From Clostridiales bacterium (lineage in GTDB: Bacteria > Bacillota > Clostridia > Tissierellales > Sedimentibacteraceae), in the NCBI GenBank assembly GCA_003457065.1, contig DMJQ01000134.1, positions 15,807 to 21,429 of the forward strand: a stretch of 5,623 nucleotides of DNA, read 5' to 3'. This document shows positions 1-4,129 of this stretch, in pieces. The position numbers and the translations under genes were made by a program. The notes under the pieces are model-generated. The model ran no database searches and was not told where the DNA came from. It was given only the letters and a program-made list of their open reading frames with translations. Numbering within the stretch: position 1 is the first letter of the stretch; each line of letters begins with the position of its first letter.

Positions 1-1
1 C

Positions 2-262
2 TCTACGGAGTTTGGCATAGGCACATCACTTGCGGAAATTGCCCGGGCAATTTTGTGTGATGAAAAAAGAATTCTGCCGGTATCTGTTCTATTGAACGGC
101 GAATACGGCCAGAAAGATGTGTACGCCAGCGTTCCGGCAGTTCTCGGAAATAACGGCGTAGAAGATATTATCGAAATTGATATGACAGATGAAGAAAAGA
201 AGGCATTTGACGCTTCATGCAAGATTCTGCGTGAGAATTACCTGCTTTCGTTAAAAATTTAA
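2..262 (+). CDS. ldh: L-lactate dehydrogenase, C-terminal fragment (5' end outside window)
   Basis: Cytosolic NAD-dependent enzyme that interconverts pyruvate and L-lactate, regenerating NAD+ in fermentation. Only the last 86 residues are visible, roughly a quarter of a family member of about 315 residues. The frame is open from the window's left edge, so the gene starts upstream. The visible part begins STEFGIGTSLAEIARAI, which matches the LDH/MDH C-terminal domain. The Thr in S-T-E-F-G-I-G lines up with the LDH substrate-pocket threonine (Thr246 in LDH numbering), where malate dehydrogenases usually differ. Further family signatures are LPVSVLLNGEYG, DVYASVPAVLG and NNGVEDIIEI, then the terminal DEEKKAFDAS helix. 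The NAD-binding domain and catalytic His/Arg lie outside, so a closely related L-2-hydroxyacid dehydrogenase cannot be excluded. It converges with the TraX-family gene and ends 45 bp before a hairpin terminator. Confidence 0.88.
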   Translation, partial: STEFGIGTSLAEIARAILCDEKRILPVSVLLNGEYGQKDVYASVPAVLGNNGVEDIIEIDMTDEEKKAFDASCKILRENYLLSLKI

Positions 263-307
263 ATATTGAAAAATCCTTGCGTTAAGGGAAGAAATTTTTT
301 AACAGAT

Positions 308-343
308 ACAGGCGGACTTCTAAAATGAAAGTCCGCCTGTTTT
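308..343 (+). terminator. Rho-independent terminator of ldh, overlapping the end of the convergent traX-like gene
   Basis: A perfect 12-bp GC-containing stem, ACAGGCGGACTT (308-319) with AAGTCCGCCTGT (329-340), closes a 9-nt loop and is followed by a short run of four T (340-343). A weaker stem (CCTT/AAGG near 275-287, then a T run at 295-300) precedes it. The minus-strand gene stops at 320-322, in the loop, so the right arm is also coding sequence of that gene. On the minus strand the hairpin is not followed by a clear T tract, so it should work mainly for ldh. Confidence 0.75.
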
Positions 344-982
344 AAGTATGTAAAAAATCAGAAGATGTATCGGATATGCCACATAAAACAATATTTGCAG
401 AAATTTATTCTTCGGCCCAAGCTCTCCGTTGTAAAAATACAGGAAGGACAGTGCAAGAAGAGAAAACTGCTGCAGAACAGAAGACAGAAGATTAACCGCC
501 AGCATGACCAGACCAACGATTTTAAACCTTTTTATTTTATCATGATTTTTTGTGAAATAGAAAGCGAGTATGTAAATGATTCCTGTCGCACCGTAATCAA
601 CGAAAAGAATTGTTGCTAAGATACAGGAAATTATAATTACGGCATTTCTGTTTATATTATATTTGCTGCCGTTGTCCAAGAAATACATTGTAATCAATCC
701 GATAAACAATGTGAAGAATATATTCTGGTGAAAAAGAAAAATTTTGTCGTAAAATGCCAGGTCAAATGGGACTTCAGAAATAACCGCAAATAGCAACAGC
801 CTGCCGGCATATTTTTTTATGCTGCTTGTATGTGAATATCCTTCTACCAGCAGGAAACAATAGACAGGGAATGCGAGACGTCCGATTATTCTGAAAATTT
901 CAGCATCACTGTGAAAAATCGCTCCGTAATGATCAATTATCATCGTGCTCAACGCTATTATCTTTAATATCAATACATTCAT
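320..982 (-). CDS. TraX-family integral membrane protein
   Basis: A 220-residue polytopic membrane protein of the TraX family (Pfam TraX). The namesake is the F-plasmid pilin N-acetyltransferase. Chromosomal copies are widespread in Firmicutes and their substrate is generally unknown. Family signatures are LKIIALSTMIIDHYGA (residues 6-21), GRLAFPVYCFLLVEGY (34-49), RLLLFAVISEVPFD (61-74), HQNIFFTLFIGL (85-96) and a C-terminal YPIHLLIFYIL segment (203-213). Several hydrophobic spans cover most of the length. The start is set at 982 because GGGAG lies 6 nt upstream (989-993) and residue 1 then begins the family's usual N-terminal helix. The in-frame ATG at 1030 has no ribosome binding site and lies upstream of the predicted transcription start. 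The gene is monocistronic, divergent from the ECF S-component gene and convergent with ldh. There are no plasmid transfer genes nearby, so a role in conjugation is not supported. Confidence 0.85.
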   Translation of the reverse strand: MNVLILKIIALSTMIIDHYGAIFHSDAEIFRIIGRLAFPVYCFLLVEGYSHTSSIKKYAGRLLLFAVISEVPFDLAFYDKIFLFHQNIFFTLFIGLITMYFLDNGSKYNINRNAVIIISCILATILFVDYGATGIIYILAFYFTKNHDKIKRFKIVGLVMLAVNLLSSVLQQFSLLALSFLYFYNGELGPKNKFLQILFYVAYPIHLLIFYILKTGGLSF

Positions 983-988
983 ATATTT

Positions 989-993
989 CTCCC
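989..993 (-). promoter_or_regulatory. Ribosome binding site fixing the traX-like start
   Basis: On the minus strand, GGGAG is followed by 6 nt (AAATAT) and ATG at 982. The alternative ATG 48 nt upstream (1030) has only an AT-rich stretch before it. This decides the shorter start. Confidence 0.75.
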
Positions 994-1015
994 GTGCCAG
1001 TTTCAATTTGTATAT

Positions 1016-1044
1016 ATTATATATTGGCATTTTGCTTAAAGCAA
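1016..1044 (-). promoter_or_regulatory. Predicted sigma-A promoter of the traX-like gene
   Basis: Reading the minus strand, TTGCTT (1044-1039) is a weak -35. A 17-nt spacer separates it from a perfect TATAAT -10 (1021-1016). Transcription would start near 1009, giving a 5' leader of about 27 nt to the ATG at 982. The -10 is convincing, but the -35 matches consensus only in TTG. Confidence 0.55.
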
Positions 1045-1096
1045 TAATTTAGTGAATTATTTAAACTGACCTTATTGGAAATATCAAAACTGAATA

Positions 1097-1124
1097 TTTA
1101 CAAGGTATCAGAAAACCGTATAAT
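1097..1124 (+). promoter_or_regulatory. Predicted sigma-A promoter of the ECF S-component gene
   Basis: TTTACA (1097-1102, five of six matches to TTGACA), a 16-nt spacer and a perfect TATAAT (1119-1124) put the start point near 1131, about 20 nt before the ATG. That leaves no room for a riboswitch in the transcript, which is notable because many vitamin-transport S components are riboswitch controlled. Confidence 0.65.
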
Positions 1125-1150
1125 GAAAGTATAAATAAGGGGGCGAGCAT

Positions 1151-1732
1151 ATGAATGACAAAACAGGCAAATATTCAATTTACAAGATATCCGTAATCGG
1201 ATTGATGGCGGCCATGGTTTTCATAGCGACAAATTTCAGAATCGAGATACCGACACCACTGGGCAAAACAATGCTTCATCTGGGCAATGTAATGTGCCTG
1301 CTGAGCGGACTTTTGTTCGGAGGAACAATAGGAGGGCTGGCTGCCGGTTTTGGATCGGCCATTTTTGACTTATTCGATCCAGCATTTGCACCGGAATTCT
1401 GGATAACATTTATTATGAAATTTGCAATGGGCTTTATAGCAGGTAAAATTTCACATATGAATAATTACGACGGAGAAAATAAGAGAATTAATATTTTTGC
1501 AGCAATAATCGGCGCGGCAGCATATGTAATTTTGTACGTTTCAAAAACAATTATACTCCAGTACGTAATTTTGGAGAGCAACTGGGAGGCAGTTATTGCA
1601 GTTGCGGGCACTAAATTCGTAGTATCATCGGTAAATGCTTTAATTGCTGTAATAGCATCAATTGCTTTATCCGTACTGATACGTCCTGCTTTAAAAAGTG
1701 CCGGCGTTTTTAATAAAATGAGCAGTATATAA
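1151..1732 (+). CDS. ECF transporter S component (substrate-binding membrane subunit)
   Basis: A 193-residue integral membrane protein of the energy-coupling-factor family. It would bind a micronutrient, usually a vitamin or precursor, and work with the shared EcfT/EcfA/EcfA' module. It resembles the family that includes riboflavin-type S components (Pfam PF07155). Hydrophobic spans lie at about residues 13-29, 44-73, 83-99, 114-140 and 150-178. The first is the Ala-rich GLMAAMVFIAT helix, where S components contact EcfT. Diagnostic stretches are IPTPLGKTMLHLGNVMCLL and LLFGGTIGGLAAGFGSAIFD, followed by FWITFIMKFAMGFIAGKI. The start is supported by AGGGGG at 1138-1143, 7 nt before ATG. No ATPase or EcfT gene is adjacent, so it probably belongs to group II (shared module elsewhere). 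The substrate cannot be assigned: the sequence shows no decisive residues and the neighbours give no pathway. Confidence 0.85.
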   Translation: MNDKTGKYSIYKISVIGLMAAMVFIATNFRIEIPTPLGKTMLHLGNVMCLLSGLLFGGTIGGLAAGFGSAIFDLFDPAFAPEFWITFIMKFAMGFIAGKISHMNNYDGENKRINIFAAIIGAAAYVILYVSKTIILQYVILESNWEAVIAVAGTKFVVSSVNALIAVIASIALSVLIRPALKSAGVFNKMSSI

Positions 1733-1750
1733 TATTTAAGTCCTGAAAAT

Positions 1751-1809
1751 CAGCAGTTATTATAAATGAGTTTTGATGCTTATTATAATAATTGCTGTTA
1801 TTGCTTTTT
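1751..1809 (+). terminator. Probable terminator of the ECF S-component gene
   Basis: CAGCAGTTATTATA (1751-1764) pairs with TATAATAATTGCTG (1784-1797), 14 bp with one G-T wobble, extendable by one A-T pair, around a loop of about 17 nt. A T-rich tail (TTATTGCTTTTT) ends at 1809. The stem is AT-rich, so termination may be only partial and some read-through into the carbonic anhydrase gene is possible. Confidence 0.55.
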
Positions 1810-1834
1810 GAGAATAAATCATTTAATATATAAT
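1808..1834 (+). promoter_or_regulatory. Possible promoter for the leader and carbonic anhydrase gene, with an overlapping inverted repeat
   Basis: TTGAGA (1808-1813, five of six matches) and a perfect TATAAT (1829-1834) are separated by a short 15-nt spacer. The -10 lies between the arms of an 8-bp inverted repeat, ATCATTTA (1818-1825) and TAAATGAT (1840-1847), which could be an operator or chance in AT-rich DNA. Transcription would begin near 1841 and give a leader of about 130 nt. Confidence 0.35.
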
Positions 1835-1977
1835 GAGGCTAAATGATGTCCAGGTGTGTTATGACCGCGGCATTCTCATTGATGAAACCTTAGGCTGTAA
1901 CTGCTGATGCAATTATGTATGCCGCATATGAAAATCTCAATGAATTAGCAAATAAACATCAGGAGAAGCTTGTATGA
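1833..1977 (+). pseudogene. Possible broken small gene or structured leader upstream of the carbonic anhydrase gene
   Basis: This stretch is visibly richer in GC and codon-like compared with the very AT-rich DNA before it. Frame A opens at ATG 1833 (MRLNDVQVCYDRGILIDETL...) and stops at TGA 1905-1907. Frame B opens at ATG 1843 and hits TAG at 1891-1893. It then continues with 27 sense codons (AVTADAIMYAAYENLNEL...) to TGA 1975-1977, overlapping the next gene's ATG as ATGA, as in translationally coupled operons. A single frame change near 1890 would join frame A to the second part of frame B as one protein of about 48 residues. I do not recognise a family. Alternatively it is untranslated leader: GCGGCAT (1867-1873) can pair with ATGCCGC (1919-1925), and TCATTGA (1876-1882) with TCAATGA (1937-1943). 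Pairings this short are expected by chance. Confidence 0.3.
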
Positions 1978-2522
1978 TTAAAGAATTTGAGGGCATACTG
2001 CCCATAATTAATGAAAAAACTTATATAGCAGAAGGCGCCCAGCTTGTGGGAAATGTAATAATGGAAGAATACAGCAGTGTCTGGCACAATGCTGTTGCAA
2101 GAGCCGACATCAACACGATTAAAATAGGAAAGTACACAAATATTCAGGATAATGCCGTAATCCATGTTGAAGATGACAAAGAAACAATAATCGGTGATTA
2201 TGTGACAGTAGGCCACGGAGCAATGCTGCATGGATGCAAGGTAGAGGATCATTGCCTCATAGGCATGGGCTCTATTGTTTTAAACGGTGCGGTGATAGGA
2301 AGAGGAAGCATTATAGCCGCAGGCGCTTTAGTTAAAGAAAATGAAGTTATACCTCCATTTTCACTGGTTGTGGGTGTGCCGGGAAGAATTGTGAAACAGC
2401 TTTCTGAAAACACGGACCGCATACACGCACAGGCAGTAAAATATAAGACATTGTGGTCTAAGAGATACGGATATATGCCTGAAGCAGGCGGAGAAGTTTA
2501 TAACGGAGAGCCAATAGTATAA
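1974..2522 (+). CDS. Gamma-class carbonic anhydrase family protein (left-handed beta-helix)
   Basis: A 182-residue cytosolic hexapeptide-repeat protein, expected to be a trimer with metal bound at subunit interfaces. The family reaction is reversible hydration of CO2 to bicarbonate. Residues 15-130 carry the repeated [IV]-G-x-x-[ATS] turns of the beta-helix, for example IGKYTN, IGDYVT, IGMGSI and IGRGSI. The three metal ligands are present as H64, H81 and H86, with the diagnostic H-x4-H spacing in VGHGAMLHGC. The active-site set R43, D45, N56, Q58 and D59 is also there. The C-terminus has the usual VVGVPGRIVKQL and a terminal helix. It lacks the acidic proton-shuttle loop of the archaeal Cam prototype, like the CamH/YrdA-type homologues, so catalytic activity is likely but unproven. 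AGGAGA (1961-1966) lies 7 nt before ATG. The start codon overlaps the TGA of a possible upstream reading frame. It converges with the thioredoxin gene. Confidence 0.88.
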   Translation: MIKEFEGILPIINEKTYIAEGAQLVGNVIMEEYSSVWHNAVARADINTIKIGKYTNIQDNAVIHVEDDKETIIGDYVTVGHGAMLHGCKVEDHCLIGMGSIVLNGAVIGRGSIIAAGALVKENEVIPPFSLVVGVPGRIVKQLSENTDRIHAQAVKYKTLWSKRYGYMPEAGGEVYNGEPIV

Positions 2523-2525
2523 ACA

Positions 2526-2597
2526 AAAAGAGCTGTTGTTAAGGTGATTTATGCCGTCGGAGGATGGCATAAGTCGCATTAATTCAACAGCTTTTCT
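2526..2597. terminator. Bidirectional terminator between the carbonic anhydrase and thioredoxin genes
   Basis: A long imperfect hairpin. The outer stem is AGCTGTTG (2531-2538) with CAACAGCT (2585-2592). The inner stem is GTGATTTATGCC (2544-2555) with GGCATAAGTCGC (2566-2577), including G-T wobbles, around a 10-nt loop. Between them TTAA (2539-2542) can pair with TTAA (2579-2582), leaving small bulges. The outer stem is flanked by A-rich sequence on the left (AAAAAG, 2525-2530) and T-rich sequence on the right (TTTTCTGATTTTT). Either strand's transcript therefore ends in a hairpin plus U-rich tail, fitting two convergent genes. Confidence 0.75.
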
Positions 2598-2602
2598 GAT
2601 TT

Positions 2603-2911
2603 TTAGGCTAACATCTTAAGTATTGATGCCTTGGGTCTGACTCCTGCCATTGTTTTCATGATTTTGCCGTTTTTCATAACGACCAGTGTCGGTATGCTCA
2701 TAACATTGAATGCGGATGCAAGTTCTGGCTGATCATCTATATTAATTTTTCCGACTTTGACATCCGGAAGTTCACTTGCAATTTCATCCACTATGGGTGA
2801 AATCATTTTGCATGGCATGCACCATGTTGCCCAAAAGTCCAATAGCACCGGTTTATCGGATTCTAATATTTCATGCTCAAAATTAGATTTTGTTACGCTG
2901 ATTGTACTCAT
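2603..2911 (-). CDS. trxA: Thioredoxin with an atypical WCMPC active site
   Basis: A small cytosolic thiol-disulfide oxidoreductase of 102 residues, normal length for a single-domain thioredoxin. The redox motif is W30-C31-M32-P33-C34-K35, where most thioredoxins have WCGPC. Other fold-defining residues are intact: the buried Asp25 before FWATWC, the strand VKVGKINIDD, the cis-proline P74 in MSIPTLVVMKNG, and Gly82 with the following strand. The start has AGGAG (2921-2925) 9 nt upstream on the minus strand. No thioredoxin reductase or peroxidase gene is adjacent. Replacing Gly with Met between the cysteines would be expected to alter redox potential or partner choice. It is divergent from the acidic hypothetical gene and convergent with the carbonic anhydrase gene. 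A thioredoxin-like protein with a dedicated partner is possible, but overall similarity is to classical TrxA. Confidence 0.92.
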   Translation of the reverse strand: MSTISVTKSNFEHEILESDKPVLLDFWATWCMPCKMISPIVDEIASELPDVKVGKINIDDQPELASAFNVMSIPTLVVMKNGKIMKTMAGVRPKASILKMLA

Positions 2912-2968
2912 AATTTCAATCTCCTATCTTTATTATGTTTTGATTTTACCACCTTAAAATAATTAAAC

Positions 2969-2983
2969 AGTGATTAAGTCACT
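2969..2983. promoter_or_regulatory. Palindrome in the divergent trxA / acidic-protein intergenic region
   Basis: AGTGATTAAGTCACT is an inverted repeat with 5-bp arms (AGTGA/TCACT) around a 5-nt centre, lying 58 bp upstream of the trxA start and 63 bp upstream of the gene at 3046. The position suits an operator shared by divergent promoters. It resembles GTGA/TCAC half-sites of several regulator families, but the spacing does not match a specific one. No convincing promoter for trxA was found. A TATAAT at 3024-3029 could be the -10 for the plus-strand gene, but it has a poor -35 and would leave a very short leader. Confidence 0.3.
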
Positions 2984-3045
2984 ATAAAAGAAATAATTTG
3001 GTTTTTTAAGGCAATACTAATAATATAATATATGCGGAGGCTTAA

Positions 3046-3342
3046 ATGAAGGAATTGTTTTTAAAGACAGATCAGGGATTATTTCCTATAGATGATAAGT
3101 TAATTGAAAAATATAATCTTACAGAAGGCAAAATAGCACCATTCAGCAGATTCTGGGTTGTTGATAAAAACGGAAATATGGGAATTGACATACCTGAGGA
3201 TGATACTTCAAGTCCCAGAGTTGACGAAATGCCTGAAGGCGAAGGCATGGAAGATGATGAAATAGAAGAATTTTCTGAAACGGGTGCTATTTTGTCGCAA
3301 TCGGAAATTATTGATTTTTCCCGCGGCACGGATTCTGAATAA
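3046..3342 (+). CDS. Hypothetical small acidic protein
   Basis: A 98-residue protein that I do not recognise. GGAGG (3036-3040) lies 5 nt before ATG and a strong terminator follows, so it looks like a real monocistronic gene. It has no signal peptide, membrane span or cysteine, so it should be soluble and cytosolic. Residues 1-45 have mixed charge and look foldable (TDQGLFPIDDKLIEKYNL, FSRFWVVDKNGN). From about residue 46 the protein becomes highly acidic and low in complexity, with 19 Asp/Glu against 2 Arg, including PEGEGMEDDEIEEF, and is probably disordered. The neighbours (divergent trxA, downstream metal operon with its own promoter) do not suggest a function. An acidic tail of this kind could bind basic partners or divalent cations, but that is speculation. 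Confidence 0.7.
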   Translation: MKELFLKTDQGLFPIDDKLIEKYNLTEGKIAPFSRFWVVDKNGNMGIDIPEDDTSSPRVDEMPEGEGMEDDEIEEFSETGAILSQSEIIDFSRGTDSE

Positions 3343-3357
3343 CAGGTTTAACAGTGT

Positions 3358-3386
3358 AAAAAGTCGTGTATTGCATGACTTTTTTT
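3358..3386 (+). terminator. Strong Rho-independent terminator after the acidic-protein gene
   Basis: AAAAAGTCGTG (3358-3368) pairs with CATGACTTTTT (3374-3384), 11 bp with one G-T wobble around the 5-nt loop TATTG. The run of seven T (3380-3386) overlaps the right arm. It separates the acidic-protein gene from the metal operon promoter about 30 bp downstream. Confidence 0.85.
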
Positions 3387-3413
3387 ATTTATGGAAATAT
3401 TTTAAAATAGCAC

Positions 3414-3443
3414 TTGACAATTGAACAGTTGTTCAACTATAAT
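3414..3443 (+). promoter_or_regulatory. Promoter of the metal-resistance operon
   Basis: Consensus TTGACA (3414-3419) and consensus TATAAT (3438-3443) are separated by 18 nt, one base longer than optimal. The start point is expected near 3450. The spacer is almost filled by the first operator, so a bound repressor would block RNA polymerase directly. Confidence 0.88.
3421..3436. promoter_or_regulatory. Operator O1 for the ArsR/SmtB-family repressor
   Basis: TTGAACA-GT-TGTTCAA is a perfect 7-2-7 inverted repeat lying between the -35 and -10. It fits the TGAACA-type half-sites known for SmtB, CzrA and ZiaR-like repressors. It recurs with two changes at 3455-3470. Confidence 0.85.
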
Positions 3444-3454
3444 GTAATCATCAA

Positions 3455-3470
3455 TTGAACAATTATTCAA
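3455..3470. promoter_or_regulatory. Operator O2 for the ArsR/SmtB-family repressor
   Basis: TTGAACA-AT-TATTCAA repeats O1 with one arm mismatch. It lies just downstream of the expected transcription start and before the ribosome binding site. Including flanks, 3418-3438 and 3452-3472 are direct copies differing at two positions. The operator centres are 34 bp apart, about three helical turns. This places the two sites on nearly the same DNA face. Confidence 0.8.
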
Positions 3471-3478
3471 CTGTTAAC

Positions 3479-3487
3479 GGAGGTGAT
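3479..3487 (+). promoter_or_regulatory. Ribosome binding site fixing the repressor start
   Basis: GGAGGTGAT is a near-perfect complement of the 16S rRNA 3' end and lies directly upstream of ATG 3491 (7 nt from GGAGG). The longer in-frame TTG start at 3455 lies inside operator O2 and has no ribosome binding site. Confidence 0.88.
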
Positions 3488-3490
3488 AGA

Positions 3491-3865
3491 ATGACAAAGG
3501 ATGAAATGTTGTGCGATTGTGATGTTATTCACAGTGAAGTAGTTGATAAAGTCAAAGAAAGAATGCCAAATGACGAAATTCTTTATGATTTGTCTGACTT
3601 TTTCAAAATATTCGGAGATTCTACCCGTTTAAAAATAATATGGGCTCTGGATGAGAATGAAATGTGCGTTTGTGATATAGCCGTTTTATTGAATATGACA
3701 AAATCAGCAATATCTCATCAGCTGAAAACATTGAGACAGGAAAATCTGGTTAAATTCAGAAGAGAGGGCAAGGTTGTGTACTATTCTCTCAAGGATGACC
3801 ACGTTAGTGACATCTTCGAAAAAGGTATGGAGCATATAAAAGAGAAATATGTTCAGGAGCAGTAA
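3491..3865 (+). CDS. cadC: ArsR/SmtB-family metal-sensing repressor, CadC/ZiaR-like
   Basis: A 124-residue winged-helix repressor expected to bind its operon's operators as a dimer and to leave DNA when Zn(II), Cd(II) or Pb(II) binds. The winged-helix core runs from FKIFGDSTRLKIIWAL (38-53) through the recognition helix TKSAISHQLKTLR (70-82) to the wing VKFRREGKVVYYSL (87-100). Both classical metal sites are visible. The alpha3N site has C59 and C61 in EMCVCD, plus N-terminal C8 and C10 in LCDCD. The alpha5 site has D102, H104, H115 and E118, with exactly the D-x-H...H-x2-E spacing of SmtB. CadC proteins use mainly the first site for regulation, SmtB the second, and ZiaR has both. It is the first gene of an operon and is followed after 29 bp by the HMA protein gene. 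Two operators in its promoter imply autoregulation. The exact metal cannot be read from sequence alone. Confidence 0.92.
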   Translation: MTKDEMLCDCDVIHSEVVDKVKERMPNDEILYDLSDFFKIFGDSTRLKIIWALDENEMCVCDIAVLLNMTKSAISHQLKTLRQENLVKFRREGKVVYYSLKDDHVSDIFEKGMEHIKEKYVQEQ

Positions 3866-3881
3866 TTTTAAATATTGATTT

Positions 3882-3886
3882 GGAGG
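3882..3886 (+). promoter_or_regulatory. Ribosome binding site of the HMA-domain gene
   Basis: GGAGG lies 8 nt before ATG 3895. An in-frame TTG at 3880 overlaps this site and so cannot be the start. Confidence 0.8.
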
Positions 3887-3894
3887 ACGTAATT

Positions 3895-4116
3895 ATGAAA
3901 AAGAAATTTATACTTGAAGGATTGGATTGCGCAAATTGTGCAGCAAAAATCGAAAGAGAAATAAACGGACTTAATGGAGTAAGCAGCGCTTCAATCAACT
4001 TAATGACTACAAAGCTGATTATTGAAGGTGAAGACGAAGAGATGTCGGATATAATTGAGACCGCTGAAAAAATAGTTAATAAATATGAACCGGAAGTAAT
4101 ATTCAAGAGAGCATAA
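3895..4116 (+). CDS. Free-standing heavy-metal-associated (HMA) domain protein
   Basis: A 73-residue ferredoxin-like HMA domain, the size of a CopZ-type metallochaperone. The metal site is G9-L10-D11-C12-A13-N14-C15-A16. The Asp just before the first Cys matches the GMDCAAC site of ZntA-type Zn/Cd/Pb ATPases more than the GMTCxxC of copper chaperones, so a divalent soft metal is the likely ligand (inference). The remainder gives the babbab pattern: helix AAKIEREINGL, strand VSSASINLMTTKLIIEG, helix MSDIIETAEKIV, final strand EVIFKRA. It is cytosolic, with no signal or membrane segment. It lies 29 bp after the repressor gene and 13 bp before the ATPase gene, each with its own ribosome binding site. 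It corresponds to the N-terminal domain normally fused to CadA/ZntA ATPases, which is missing from the ATPase here. It probably acts as the detached metal-binding domain or as a chaperone to the pump. Confidence 0.87.
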   Translation: MKKKFILEGLDCANCAAKIEREINGLNGVSSASINLMTTKLIIEGEDEEMSDIIETAEKIVNKYEPEVIFKRA

Positions 4117-4129
4117 CAAGGAGCATATC

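Noticed and set aside
53..262. TTG at 53 as the start of a 69-residue protein
   Set aside because: The frame is open to the left edge and the upstream codons continue the lactate dehydrogenase sequence (STEFGIGTSLAEIA), so this is an internal codon of a truncated gene.
365..619. Plus-strand open frame of 84 codons
   Set aside because: It lies antisense within the TraX-like gene, has no ribosome binding site and encodes a low-complexity basic peptide with no family features. The minus-strand protein matches a known family.
1889..1895. CTTAGGC heptamer, identical to the yeast Ty1 +1 frameshift site, in the leader before the carbonic anhydrase gene
   Set aside because: Neither reading frame of interest reads it as CTT AGG C, and slippage there would not join the two protein-like frames. 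It is most likely chance.
1905..1907. TGA in frame A of the leader as a selenocysteine codon
   Set aside because: The frame after the TGA runs only a few codons to another TGA, and no selenocysteine insertion hairpin was evident.
1959..2579. Minus-strand open frames opposite the carbonic anhydrase gene (1959-2252 and 2361-2579)
   Set aside because: They are shadows of the plus-strand gene, which has full family motifs, and they have no ribosome binding sites.
3455..3490. Longer start (TTG 3455) for the metal-sensing repressor
   Set aside because: These codons are the second operator and the ribosome binding site; ATG 3491 follows GGAGGTGAT at ideal spacing.
3880..3894. Longer start (TTG 3880) for the HMA protein
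   Set aside because: The TTG overlaps the GGAGG ribosome binding site of ATG 3895.
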